Positions 34,039-42,556 of a DNA stretch of 64,000 nt are shown in pieces. The stretch is from WHSW01 sp963767285 (GTDB taxonomy: Bacteria; Actinomycetota; Thermoleophilia; Solirubrobacterales; 70-9). Under the pieces are notes generated by a model that saw nothing but the letters and a program-made list of their open reading frames with translations, was not told the origin of the DNA and did not search any database. Each line of letters opens with the position of its first letter. Position 1 is the first letter of the stretch. The stretch is from contig CAVYDJ010000002.1 in assembly GCA_963767285.1 (NCBI GenBank), positions 558,001 through 622,000 on the forward strand, given 5' to 3'. The translations under genes and the position numbers were made by a program.

Positions 34039-36249
34039 ATGGTCGCGCTCGGCGCCGCCTGCCTGATCGCGGCCCCGGTGGCCTGCGCCTATGCCGCGAT
34101 CGCCGCGATCGTCGGCGCCCGGCGACAGGACCGGCGCCTGGTCGACTCGTCGCGGCGGGCGATCTACGCGCTGTGCGCGCTGCTGACCGTCTGCGTCGTC
34201 GTGCTCGAAGCGGCCTTCCTGCGCTCGGACTTCTCGGTCGCCCTGGTCGCCGAGCACTCCTCGACCACGACCCCGACCGGCTACAAGCTCACGGCGATGT
34301 GGTCGAGCCAGGGCGGCTCGCTGCTCCTGTGGGCCTGGGTGCTGTCGATCGCCTCCAGCGGGGTGCTCTACCTGACCCGCAACCGCCATCGCGAGGTCGT
34401 GCCGTGGGCGACCGCGGTCCTGGCCGGGATCGGCCTGTTCTTCACCCTGTTGATGCTGCTGGCCCCGGACGTCAACCCGTTCGGGCGCCTCGATCCGGCG
34501 CCGGTCGAGGGCGCCGGGCTGACGCCGCTGCTGCGCCACCCGATGATGGCGATCCATCCGGTGATGCTCTACTCGGGCTACGTGCTGTGGTCGATCCCGT
34601 TCGCCTTCGCGATCGGGGCGCTGATCAGCCGCCGCCTCGACGCGAGCTGGATCCGCTCGACGCGGCGGTTCGCGCTCGTCGCCTGGACCTTTCTCGGGAT
34701 CGGAATCCTGCTCGGCAGCCGCTGGAGCTACTCGGAGCTGGGGTGGGGCGGCTACTGGGGGTGGGACGCGGTCGAGAACGCGTCGCTGATGCCGTGGCTG
34801 GTCGGCACCGCGTTCCTGCACTCGGTGATGGTGCAGGAGAAGCGCGGGATGCTGAAGGTCTGGAACGTGTCGTTGATCGTCACGACGTTCGCGCTCGCCC
34901 TGCTCGGCACGTTCCTGGTCCGCTCGGGGATCCTGGAGTCGATCCACGCCTTCGGCGCCTCGACGGTCGGCACGCCGCTGCTCGGCCTGATCGCGGTGGT
35001 GATCGTCGGCTCGGCGGCGCTGATCGTCAGCCGGCTCGACGACATGCGCTCCGAGCGACGGATCGAATCGCTGGCCTCGCGCGAGGCGGTCTTCCTGGTC
35101 AACAACCTGCTGTTGGTCGGGCTCGCGGTAGTGATCTTCTGGGGCACCTTCTTCCCGCTGATCTCCGAGGCGTTCACGGGCGAGAAGTCGTCGCTGGGCT
35201 CGCCGTGGTTCGACCGCTACACAGCGCCGCTGGCGATCGTCTTGGTGCTGTTCACGGGGATCGGGCCGCTGCTGGCCTGGCGCAAGGTGAGCCCCGGGGC
35301 GTTCTGGCGGCTGGTCCGCGTCCCGCTTGCGGTCGCCGCGACCGCGACCGTCGTCGTCGCCCTGTTCACCGATGCGCTCGACCACCTCGCGGCGCTGGTC
35401 CTGTTCGCGTTCGCCTTCTTCGCGCTCGCGGCGCTGGCCGCCGAGTTCTGGCGCGGCGCGGCCGCGCAGCGGGCGCTGAGCGGCGGCGGCTACCTGAGCG
35501 GCCTGCGCATGGTCGTCGCGCGCAACCGCCGCCGCTATGGCGGCTACATCGTTCACGCCGGAATCGCGGTCCTGTTCTGTGCCGTCGCCGCGTCGTCGAG
35601 CTTTCAGACCTCCGAGGACCTGCGGATGATGCCCGGCGACAGCGCCGACGTCGGCGAGTACACCGTCACCTACGTGCGCGCGACCCAGTCGATCGACCCG
35701 GAGGAGCAGAAGCTCAGCTTCGGCGCCGTGCTCGACGTCGACCGCGACGGCGGGCAGTTCGCGACCCTTCACCCGGCCCGCCAGTACTACTCGTCCACCA
35801 GCGGGGATCCGACGATCGCCGGCTTCTTCGAGGGTGAGGCGACCAGCGAGGTCGGCCGCCAGACGCGGGTCGGGGGCGATCTGTGGACCGCGATGCGCCC
35901 CGACCTGGCGCCGCTCGACGAGGTGATCGCCGGGGTCGACCGCAGGCTGCAGGCGGATCTGCCCGAGATCGGGGCGGAGGGCCCGACGCCCGCTCAGGTC
36001 GAGGCGATGCGCGCCTACACCGAAAGCCAGGGCCAGGCGATTCGCAATCTCGCGGCGTTCTACGTCGCCAACCCGCTGCCGGTCGACTTCCGGGTCAACA
36101 TCAATCCCTTCGTGATCTGGATCTGGATCGGGGGGGCGATCGCGGTCCTCGGAGCGCTGATCGCCGTTTGGCCGGCACCCGAGGCGCGCCGCCGCCGGGT
36201 CGCCGACGTCTACGCCGCCCGCCTCGCCCGGGACCTCGGGCGCGCCTAG
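34039..36249 (+). CDS. ccmF: Haem lyase CcmF (cytochrome c maturation)
   Basis: 736 residues, within the usual length of CcmF. Many membrane helices; the haem-handling WWD motif is seen as WGGYWGWDAVENASLMPWL, with conserved His in HPVMLYSGYVLWSIPFAFA and HAGIAVLFCAVAASSSF. CcmF ligates haem from CcmE to apocytochrome c with CcmH. The long C-terminal extracellular part (~535-700) carries TLHPARQYY. A CcmI-like gene follows after 13 bases. Confidence 0.96.
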   Translation: MVALGAACLIAAPVACAYAAIAAIVGARRQDRRLVDSSRRAIYALCALLTVCVVVLEAAFLRSDFSVALVAEHSSTTTPTGYKLTAMWSSQGGSLLLWAWVLSIASSGVLYLTRNRHREVVPWATAVLAGIGLFFTLLMLLAPDVNPFGRLDPAPVEGAGLTPLLRHPMMAIHPVMLYSGYVLWSIPFAFAIGALISRRLDASWIRSTRRFALVAWTFLGIGILLGSRWSYSELGWGGYWGWDAVENASLMPWLVGTAFLHSVMVQEKRGMLKVWNVSLIVTTFALALLGTFLVRSGILESIHAFGASTVGTPLLGLIAVVIVGSAALIVSRLDDMRSERRIESLASREAVFLVNNLLLVGLAVVIFWGTFFPLISEAFTGEKSSLGSPWFDRYTAPLAIVLVLFTGIGPLLAWRKVSPGAFWRLVRVPLAVAATATVVVALFTDALDHLAALVLFAFAFFALAALAAEFWRGAAAQRALSGGGYLSGLRMVVARNRRRYGGYIVHAGIAVLFCAVAASSSFQTSEDLRMMPGDSADVGEYTVTYVRATQSIDPEEQKLSFGAVLDVDRDGGQFATLHPARQYYSSTSGDPTIAGFFEGEATSEVGRQTRVGGDLWTAMRPDLAPLDEVIAGVDRRLQADLPEIGAEGPTPAQVEAMRAYTESQGQAIRNLAAFYVANPLPVDFRVNINPFVIWIWIGGAIAVLGALIAVWPAPEARRRRVADVYAARLARDLGRA

Positions 36250-36262
36250 CCTTCCGACTCGA

Positions 36263-36547
36263 ATGGAGGTCGTCCTTGCGCTCCTCATCTGCGCCGTGCT
36301 CGCGGCCTTCGTCGTCGCGCCGTTGCGCAGGCGCGCCGGGGCCGGGGAGCCGGCCGAGGGGCCCGAGCTCGCCGACCTCGAAGCGCGCAAGGAGGCGATG
36401 TACCGCCAGATCCGCGATGCCGAGCTGGACCGCGAGCAGGGCAAGCTCTCGCGTGCCGACTGGGAACGGCTCGACGCCGAGCTTCGCCGCGAGGCGATCG
36501 CGGTCCTGAAGCGGATCGACGCCGTGGAGGCGGGGAACGAAGACTGA
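36263..36547 (+). CDS. CcmI-like small membrane protein
   Basis: 94 residues: one membrane helix (VVLALLICAVLAAFVVAPLRR) and a helical cytoplasmic or extracellular tail (LEARKEAMYRQIRDAELDRE, GKLSRADWERLDAELRRE) that matches the N-terminal half of CcmI. The TPR half that binds apocytochrome in proteobacteria is absent. Directly behind ccmF, which supports a role in cytochrome c assembly. Confidence 0.78.
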   Translation: MEVVLALLICAVLAAFVVAPLRRRAGAGEPAEGPELADLEARKEAMYRQIRDAELDREQGKLSRADWERLDAELRREAIAVLKRIDAVEAGNED

Positions 36548-36567
36548 CTGTCTAAACTCCCGCCGCG

Positions 36568-36789
36568 ATGGAAACCATTCTTGGCGTCGTTCAGGTGGTC
36601 ATCTCCGTGGTCCTGATCTTCCTGGTGCTCCTGCACTCGGGCAAGGACGCGGGGCTTTCGGGCGCCTTCGGGATCGGCGCCACCGGCGGCTCGGTCGGTG
36701 GCTCGCTGGTCGAGCGCAACCTCGACCGGTGGACGATCTTCTTCGGGATCCTGTTCGTCGTGAACACGCTCGTTCTGCTGAAGATCTGA
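36568..36789 (+). CDS. secG: Preprotein translocase subunit SecG
   Basis: 73 residues with two membrane helices (GVVQVVISVVLIFLVLLHSG and IFFGILFVVNTLVLLKI) joined by the Gly-rich loop LSGAFGIGATGGSVGGS, the standard SecG form. It stimulates SecYEG-dependent export. It stops four bases into the possible CTG start of the following binding-protein gene. Confidence 0.93.
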   Translation: METILGVVQVVISVVLIFLVLLHSGKDAGLSGAFGIGATGGSVGGSLVERNLDRWTIFFGILFVVNTLVLLKI

Positions 36790-37730
36790 GAACGCTCCGC
36801 CTGATCGCCACCGCGGCCGCGGTCGGGATCCTCGGCGGTTGTAACGACGGCGAGCCCGACAACGCGGCGATCGGCGCCGCCGGCCAGGGGACCCCGACCG
36901 GGACGCTCGTCTGGGCGGTCGGCGAGCGGCCGCGGACGGTCGACCCGCTCTACGCGCAGAGCGCCGCCGATCGCCTCGCCGCCCGCCAGCTGCACGAGCC
37001 GCTGGTCGAGGAGCTCGACGGGCCGTTTGACGTGCTCCGCAGCTCGCCCGGGCTGGCGCTCGGCGTCACCCCGTCGGCCGACGGCACCGTGTGGCGGGCG
37101 CGGCTGCGGCCTGACGTGCAGTTCCAGGACGGGACGCCCTTCAACGCGGCGGCGGTGCTCGCCAACGTCGAGCGGTGGCGGACGGTGCCCGCCGGTCGTG
37201 CCGAGCTCGGCGACCTGCTCGTCGACGCGCCGCGTCCCGACCTGGTCCGCTTCATCCTCCCGGTGCCGGACCCCGCCTTCCCCGAGCGGCTGGCCTCGCC
37301 GCGGCTGGGGATCGTCTCGCCGCGAGCGATCGTCGCCTCCGGCGGGGGCCCGCTCGACACCAGCCGCCTGCCGGCGAGCGGCACCGGCCCCTTCGAGCTG
37401 CGCGAGCGCAGCTCCGACCGCGCGCTGCTGGCCCGCAACACGGGCTGGTGGGGGACCGAGCACGAGCTCGGGCCGGGCGTCGACCAGATCGAGCTGCGGG
37501 TGATCTCCGACCCGGCCGACCGGGTGGCGGCGCTCAGCGACGGGAGCGCCCGGGTCGCCGAGCTCGATCGCGCTCAGCGGCGCGACGTGCGCGACGACCC
37601 GCTGCTCACCTCACAGCCGCAGGGCGGCGGCGCGATCCTCGGCCTCGAGCGCTCGGTGCGCGGGATCCCGGCGGGGGAGACGGCGCCGTCGCTGAACGCC
37701 GTCTGGCTGACCGGGATCGACGCCGGCTGA
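36786..37730 (+). CDS. Short SBP_bac_5-type solute-binding lipoprotein, start unresolved
   Basis: About 314 residues. A lipobox GILGGC follows a short hydrophobic stretch (LIATAAAVGILGGC); RTVDPLYAQSAADRLAARQL and WRARLRPDVQFQDGTPFNAAAVL are hallmarks of peptide/nickel-binding proteins. The family usually has 500 or more residues, so the third domain is missing. No ATG/GTG/TTG precedes the signal in frame outside secG; a CTG at 36786 overlapping the secG stop fits position and coupling. No permease or ATPase genes are adjacent, so a transport role is uncertain. Confidence 0.7.
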   Translation: MRTLRLIATAAAVGILGGCNDGEPDNAAIGAAGQGTPTGTLVWAVGERPRTVDPLYAQSAADRLAARQLHEPLVEELDGPFDVLRSSPGLALGVTPSADGTVWRARLRPDVQFQDGTPFNAAAVLANVERWRTVPAGRAELGDLLVDAPRPDLVRFILPVPDPAFPERLASPRLGIVSPRAIVASGGGPLDTSRLPASGTGPFELRERSSDRALLARNTGWWGTEHELGPGVDQIELRVISDPADRVAALSDGSARVAELDRAQRRDVRDDPLLTSQPQGGGAILGLERSVRGIPAGETAPSLNAVWLTGIDAG

Positions 37731-37736
37731 ACCCGG

Positions 37737-37916
37737 CTACTCGACCGGCGCGTCGTCGCCGACCGGGACTTCCTCGGCCGCATGGATCGTGCACAGGAAC
37801 GTGCCCGATTCCGATTCGCGCGAGGCCTCGATCTCCGCGTCGCTCAACGTCGCGCCGCAGACCGCGCAGGTGCGGGCGAGGTTGTCCTCGACGCCGCTGT
37901 GCTCCTCAAGGTCCAT
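37737..37916 (-). CDS. Small zinc-ribbon-like protein
   Basis: 59 residues starting MDLEEHSGVEDNLART. CAVCG (CxxC) and a later FLCTIHAAEE (C-x2-H) could bind one Zn. Acidic overall. The start ATG is the only one that includes the CxxC. No family recognised. Convergent with the solute-binding gene and followed upstream by the Rieske gene on the same strand. Confidence 0.6.
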   Translation of the reverse strand: MDLEEHSGVEDNLARTCAVCGATLSDAEIEASRESESGTFLCTIHAAEEVPVGDDAPVE

Positions 37917-37943
37917 GCCCGCAAGATACCCCGAGGTCGGGGT

Positions 37944-38297
37944 TCAGGCGAGCCAGATCGCGCCGTCGCGCAGCTCGACCGGGTGGGTCGCCAGGGCCAG
38001 ACGGCCGGCCGTCTGGCGGACGACGCCGGCGAGCGGCTTGAAGGCGCCCTGAGGGCCGCGGATCATCTTCCCGGTGTGGACGTCGTAGCGGGCGTGGTGC
38101 CAGGGACACTCCAGCGATCCGTCCTCGGCGACCCTGCCCGTCCCGAGCGAGGCGCCGAGGTGGCGGCAGCGGTTTGAGGTCGCGAACGGCTCGCCGTCTG
38201 AGATCCCGACGGCGAGCGTGCCGAGCTCGGGGTCCTCGACGACCTTGACACCGGACTCACCGAGCTCTTCGAGGGTGATCAGGGGGCGATCGGTCAT
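37944..38297 (-). CDS. Rieske [2Fe-2S] ferredoxin-like protein
   Basis: 117 residues, a stand-alone Rieske domain. Cluster ligands are seen as CRHLG (C-x-H) and CPWHHARYD (C-x2-H). Such proteins deliver electrons to oxygenases or, fused or paired with OsmC-type proteins, may act in redox defence. Its start overlaps the OsmC gene stop by four bases (ATGA), so the two are made together. No oxygenase is nearby. Confidence 0.93.
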   Translation of the reverse strand: MTDRPLITLEELGESGVKVVEDPELGTLAVGISDGEPFATSNRCRHLGASLGTGRVAEDGSLECPWHHARYDVHTGKMIRGPQGAFKPLAGVVRQTAGRLALATHPVELRDGAIWLA

Positions 38298-38809
38298 GCC
38301 CGGCTCACGGAAGCCGACAGCGCGGGGCTCGAGGCCAGGGTCTGGAGCACGACGCAGTAGCGCTCGGTCAGCCGCTGCAGCGTCGCCAGCTCCTCGTCGG
38401 TCGCGTCGGACTCGATCTCAAACCGCAGCCGGATCTCCCGGAAGCCGACCGGGGCCTCCTTGTCGACCGCGAGCGTTCCGCGCCAGTCGAGGTCGCCCTC
38501 GGCGTGAATCGAGCCGGCGACCGTGAGCCCCATCGAGGTCGCCACCGACCGCATCGTCACCCCCGCGCAGGCGGCCAGCGACTGCAGCAGCATGTCCCCC
38601 GAGCAGGCGAGGCTCCCGTCCCCGCCCGTGTCGGGATGCAGGCCCGCGGTGACGAGGGCGCGGCCGGTCTGGACCGAGCACGCGATCCCCTCGTCCAGCG
38701 CGGCGTCCGCGCTCAGGGTGATCTGGGCGGAGCCGGGATCGTCGCGGTAGCGGTCCTTGAGCGGTCCTTGGCGCTCGCGCAGCTCGTCGCCCGTGATGGA
38801 AGCGCTCAC
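38294..38809 (-). CDS. OsmC/Ohr-family protein
   Basis: 171 residues. OsmC features: SVQTGRALVTAGLHPDTGGDG, then LACSGDMLLQSLAACAGVTMRSVA with the helix that carries a conserved Cys, and RYCVVLQTLASSP with the second Cys. OsmC proteins reduce organic hydroperoxides through these two Cys. First gene of the OsmC-Rieske pair; the PadR gene ends nine bases upstream and may be co-transcribed. Confidence 0.9.
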   Translation of the reverse strand: MSASITGDELRERQGPLKDRYRDDPGSAQITLSADAALDEGIACSVQTGRALVTAGLHPDTGGDGSLACSGDMLLQSLAACAGVTMRSVATSMGLTVAGSIHAEGDLDWRGTLAVDKEAPVGFREIRLRFEIESDATDEELATLQRLTERYCVVLQTLASSPALSASVSRA

Positions 38810-38818
38810 GGCGTGAGC

Positions 38819-39382
38819 CTATCCGCGATCGGCCTTCGCGCGGGCGCGCCGGGGCGCCAACTCGGCCTCGACCTCGTCGACCAGCTCGAGGTGGAGGTCG
38901 AGCAGCCGGCCGAGGTAGCGGTTGGCGAGCAGTAGGTTGCGGCTGCGGTGGGGGAGGGCGCGGGCGCTGCGATCGCTCTCGTCGAGTCGCTCGCGAAGGT
39001 CGGCGACGTCTTCGCGCAGGGCGGAGAGGCTCTCGACCGTGACGTCGTCACCGACGAGGTCGGCGATCAGCAGCCGCAGCAGCGCGTCGCTCTTGACCGG
39101 CATGAACCTGACCGGCGTCTTCGCGTAGTCCCGCAGCGCCGCCATTCCCTTCTCGGTCAGCGAGTACACGGTGCGTTCGCGGGTCTTCCCCGGTTCCTTG
39201 CGGGCGTCGAGATAGCCGAGCTTGGCCAGCCGCTTCGGCTCGACGTAGTACTGGCTCTCGCCGGCCCAGTCGAGGATCCTCCCGCGCCGCGCCATCCGCA
39301 GCAGGTCGTGCGCTCCGGCGCCGCCGCGCCCGACCAGGCCCAGGATCTCGTAGGAGAAGAAGGTCAGCTCATCGTTCGGCAT
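38819..39382 (-). CDS. PadR-family transcriptional regulator
   Basis: 187 residues. The winged helix covers ~1-90 (SYEILGLVGRGGAGAHDLL, YYVEPKRLAKLGYLDARKEPG, RTVYSLTEKGMAAL) and a C-terminal helical dimerisation domain follows (ADLVGDDVTVESLSALREDV, coiled-coil-like). Divergent from a methyltransferase gene; the 58-base gap carries two 17-base direct repeats, the likely operator. Probable repressor of itself, the methyltransferase and perhaps the OsmC-Rieske pair. Confidence 0.9.
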   Translation of the reverse strand: MPNDELTFFSYEILGLVGRGGAGAHDLLRMARRGRILDWAGESQYYVEPKRLAKLGYLDARKEPGKTRERTVYSLTEKGMAALRDYAKTPVRFMPVKSDALLRLLIADLVGDDVTVESLSALREDVADLRERLDESDRSARALPHRSRNLLLANRYLGRLLDLHLELVDEVEAELAPRRARAKADRG

Positions 39383-39420
39383 AACTACGGTTCATAGTGT
39401 AGGATAACTGCGGAACATAG
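39381..39420. promoter_or_regulatory. Tandem operator-like repeats between PadR and methyltransferase genes
   Basis: ATAACTACGGTTCATAG (39381-39397) and ATAACTGCGGAACATAG (39404-39420) agree at 14 of 17 bases, 23 bases apart, about two helical turns. The first overlaps the PadR start codon. The stretch is AT-rich compared with its surroundings. Confidence 0.65.
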
Positions 39421-39440
39421 CCTAAGGGGAGGAGCGGACG

Positions 39441-40241
39441 ATGCAATCGACCAGCGAAGTATCAGAGCGAGCGGAGCAGTGGGGGCGCCTTTGGGGCTCT
39501 CGCGCGACGGACTGGGACATGACCGAGGCACAGCAGGTGCCGACCTACGAGGCGGCGCTCGACCGGATCGGGATCGGGTCCGGGCAGAAGGTCCTCGACC
39601 TGGGCTGCGGTACAGGGATGTTCCTGCGGCTCGCCGCGGACCGCGGCGCCGAAACCTTCGGGCTCGATGCGTCCGAGGCGCTGCTCGAACTCGCTGGCGA
39701 GCGGGCGCCTGAGGCCGACCTGCGGCTGGGCGACATGGAAGCGCTCCCGTACGAGGACGACTCATTCGACGTCGTCACGGGCTTCAGTTCGTTCTTCTTC
39801 GCGGTCGACATGGTCGCCGCCCTGCGGGAGGCCGGCCGCGTCGCGAAGCCCGGCGCTCCGGTTGTGATCCAGGTCTGGGGGCGTCACGAGCGTTGCGACC
39901 TGGAGGCGATGAAGGAGATCATGCGCCCCCTGTTGCCGCCCCGTCCCGACGGCGCCCCGTTGCAGCCCGAGCTGTGGAAGCCCGGGGCGCTCGAGGAGAT
40001 GGCGGCCGCCGCCGGGCTCGAGGCGGGCGAGAGCTTCGACCTCAGCTGGGCCTACGAGTACCCCGACTCAGCGACGTTGGGACGGGCGATGATGGCGCCG
40101 GCCGGACTCGCCGCGATGGTGGGCCCTGACCGCGAGGACGAGGTGCGCGCGGCGATCGTCGACGGCCTGGCGCCGTTCCGGAACGCCGACGGGGCCTACC
40201 TGCTGGACAACGAGTTCCACTACCTGATCGCCGCGGCCTGA
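39441..40241 (+). CDS. Class I SAM-dependent methyltransferase
   Basis: 266 residues from ATG, preceded by GGGGAGGAG. Motif I is VLDLGCGTGMFLRLAA, followed by GLDASEALLELA (motif post-I Asp) and LPYEDDSFDVVTGFSSFFF (motif II). Methyltransf_11 type, as used for small molecules such as natural products or quinones. Substrate unknown. Under probable control of the divergent PadR regulator. Confidence 0.9.
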   Translation: MQSTSEVSERAEQWGRLWGSRATDWDMTEAQQVPTYEAALDRIGIGSGQKVLDLGCGTGMFLRLAADRGAETFGLDASEALLELAGERAPEADLRLGDMEALPYEDDSFDVVTGFSSFFFAVDMVAALREAGRVAKPGAPVVIQVWGRHERCDLEAMKEIMRPLLPPRPDGAPLQPELWKPGALEEMAAAAGLEAGESFDLSWAYEYPDSATLGRAMMAPAGLAAMVGPDREDEVRAAIVDGLAPFRNADGAYLLDNEFHYLIAAA

Positions 40242-40253
40242 GACGCGGGCGCC

Positions 40254-40730
40254 TCAGGCCGTTTCGCCGAGGCCCGGCAACGGCTCGGAGCGACGGACCA
40301 CCGTCCGCAGCGCGATCCGGGTGTCGGTCTCGATCGCGCCGCCGTCCGCCTTCAGCCGCTTGATCAGGGTGTCGAGATCGGCGGGGTCGAGGCACGCGAC
40401 CCGGATCTGGTAGTCGAAGCGCCCGGTCACGTGGGCGGCGTCGGTGACCTCGTCGAGGGACCCCACCAGGGCCTCGAAGCGCTCGGCGTCGGCGGGGTCG
40501 CCGAGGCGGACGTCGATCAGCGCGACCAGCCGCCGCCCCGCGGCCGCCGGGTCGATGACGGCGCGGAAGCCGGCGATGATCCCGCGCTCGCGCAGGCGGC
40601 GGACGCGCTCCGCGGTCGCGTTCGCGCTGAGCGAGACGCGCTTGCCGAGCTCGCTGTAGCTGAGGCGAGCGTTTCCCACAAGCTGGCCGAGGATTTCTCG
40701 GTCTATATCGTCAATCGCAGTTGTTTTCAC
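40254..40730 (-). CDS. Lrp/AsnC-family transcriptional regulator
   Basis: 158 residues from the GTG at 40730 (VKTTAIDDIDREILGQLVGN), the usual length; longer reading would overlap the divergent promoter. HTH: ARLSYSELGKRVSLSANATAERVRRL. RAM ligand-binding domain: LVALIDVRLGDPADAERFEAL and HVTGRFDYQIRVACLD. Members sense amino acids and form octamers on DNA. Target likely includes the divergent secreted beta-helix gene, only 80 bases away. Confidence 0.92.
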   Translation of the reverse strand: MKTTAIDDIDREILGQLVGNARLSYSELGKRVSLSANATAERVRRLRERGIIAGFRAVIDPAAAGRRLVALIDVRLGDPADAERFEALVGSLDEVTDAAHVTGRFDYQIRVACLDPADLDTLIKRLKADGGAIETDTRIALRTVVRRSEPLPGLGETA

Positions 40731-40810
40731 GGTAGTAGCGTCACCTGGCTTGCGATTTGCACACGCAGAAGCATACTGACGGGGCAGGGGCCCACGGACC
40801 GGGAGCACGG

Positions 40811-42547
40811 ATGAGACTTCGAATCGGATCGATGTTGGCGGGCGCAGCGGCCCTCCTGGCAGGCGCGGCGCCGGCGGCGGCGACGACGTTCTGCGTGCCC
40901 GGATTCCACGCCGCCTGTCCGGACAACGGCACCAACGTCGCGCAGACAGGCCTCGAGACGGCGATGCAGACGAACGGCGACGACACGGTCCCCGACAGGA
41001 TCGTGCTCGCGGCGGGGACGGTGACCGAGGCCGACAGCTACGGGCTCGACTCCGGCGACAACGACGACCTCGAGATCGTGGGCGCCGGGCCCGCGGCGAC
41101 GGTGATCACGTCGACCCAGAGCGGCAATCAGTTCGTGATCAACCTCAACGGCGCCCGCAAGGTGACGATGCGCGACCTGACGGTGCGGGTCCCGGCGAGC
41201 ATGAACGACAACCAGGGCGGCGCCCTGCAGGCGGAGAAGAGCCTGTTCGAGAACGTCGACATCGAGAGCCGCAACGTGCGCTCGGACGGGATCAGCTCGG
41301 CAATCGGCGGCAGCACCTTCCGCGACGGCCGGCTGTACGGGTCGATGGGCGGCTCGATCGACACCGGCTTCGCCACGAACGGGGCCGAGAGCGGCGAGCT
41401 GCTGATCGAGCGCACGTCGATCGAGGAACCCTCCTGGGGCGTCGTCGCGCAGGACGGCAACATCGCGGTTCGCGTCAAGCGCACCCGGATCATCGACCCC
41501 CTCGCCTACGGCGTGCGGATCACCAACGGCGGCTTCGCCGTCGTCGACAACACCATCATCGTGGCCGACACCGGGTATCCGGTGATCGCCGAGTCCAACG
41601 ACGGTGGCACCGTGATCGCCACGATCCGCCACACCACGATCGTCGGGCCGCCGCCCGACCAGAACGACCCCGCGGTCAAGGCCGTCGTCCAGAACGCGGC
41701 CGGCAACGGGCCGGTCAACCTCGTCGTCACCGACACGATCATCGCCGGGTACGACAACCCGCTCTGGTGCGAGGCGCCGACCTCGAACGCCATCGGCAAC
41801 GTGAACCTCACCGTGCGCTACTCGTACTTCACCCACAGCGCCAACGTGACCGGCGACTGCACGCTCTCCAACCCCAACACGATCGACTCGTTCGCGGTCG
41901 GCGAACCGCAGTTCGTCGGGCCGGGCAACTACCACCTGCCGGCGAACTCGCCGGCGATCGACAAGGGCGATCCGGCCACCGTCACGCTGCCGACCGAGGA
42001 CTACGACGGCGCGCCCCGCCCGGTCGACGGCAACGCCGACGGCACGTCCCGCCGCGACATGGGGGCGTTCGAGTTCCAGCCGCCGGTCGTCGACCCGCCG
42101 GGAGGCGACCCGCCCCCCGGGGGAGATCCGCCTCCCGGGGGCGATCCACCGCCCGCAGCGGACCCACCCTCGGGCGATCCCCCGTCCGGCGATCCGCCGT
42201 CGGACGACCCCGGACCCTCCGATCCGGACCCGGGGCCGAACCAGGCCGACACCGAGCCGCCGCTGATCACGCGGCTGAAGGCAAAGCGCGGGTTCACGGC
42301 GGATGCGGGCGGCGTCGTCAAGCTGAAGCTCTCCGAGGCGGCGACCGTCGATCTGATTCTCCGCCGCGCAGGCGGGAGCTCGAAGGCGAGGCTGAAGGTT
42401 CGCTACGCGGGCACGGCCGGCAAGAACAGGCTGCGGATCAGGCCGGGCAAGCTCGGCACCGGCCGTTACCGGGTCAAGGCGATCGCCACCGATGCCGCCG
42501 GCAACCGCTCGCGGCCCGCCCGGACCAGGCTCGCCGTCAAGACCTGA
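40811..42547 (+). CDS. Secreted parallel beta-helix protein with choice-of-anchor Q-like end
   Basis: 578 residues from the ATG at 40811, just behind GGGAGC. Signal peptide (MLAGAAALLAGAAPAAATTF). Residues ~35-395 carry right-handed beta-helix repeats (VTMRDLTVRVPASMNDNQGG, IRHTTIVGPP, LVVTDTIIAGYDNP). DYDGAPRPVDGN ... RRDMGAFEFQ is the choice-of-anchor Q ending. A Pro/Gly/Asp linker with PPGGD-like units follows, then an Ig-like C-terminal domain (KLKLSEAATVDLILRRAGG). Probably wall-associated; a polysaccharide ligand is possible but unproven. Confidence 0.85.
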   Translation: MRLRIGSMLAGAAALLAGAAPAAATTFCVPGFHAACPDNGTNVAQTGLETAMQTNGDDTVPDRIVLAAGTVTEADSYGLDSGDNDDLEIVGAGPAATVITSTQSGNQFVINLNGARKVTMRDLTVRVPASMNDNQGGALQAEKSLFENVDIESRNVRSDGISSAIGGSTFRDGRLYGSMGGSIDTGFATNGAESGELLIERTSIEEPSWGVVAQDGNIAVRVKRTRIIDPLAYGVRITNGGFAVVDNTIIVADTGYPVIAESNDGGTVIATIRHTTIVGPPPDQNDPAVKAVVQNAAGNGPVNLVVTDTIIAGYDNPLWCEAPTSNAIGNVNLTVRYSYFTHSANVTGDCTLSNPNTIDSFAVGEPQFVGPGNYHLPANSPAIDKGDPATVTLPTEDYDGAPRPVDGNADGTSRRDMGAFEFQPPVVDPPGGDPPPGGDPPPGGDPPPAADPPSGDPPSGDPPSDDPGPSDPDPGPNQADTEPPLITRLKAKRGFTADAGGVVKLKLSEAATVDLILRRAGGSSKARLKVRYAGTAGKNRLRIRPGKLGTGRYRVKAIATDAAGNRSRPARTRLAVKT

Positions 42548-42556
42548 GCGACCGGC

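Noticed and set aside
33979..36636. 885-residue minus-strand frame opposite ccmF
   Set aside because: Antisense shadow, Arg/Asp/Gln-rich, while ccmF on the plus strand has all family motifs.
42077..42240. GC-rich tandem repeat near 42.1 kb
   Set aside because: Encodes the Pro/Gly/Asp linker of the beta-helix protein; no separate element needed.
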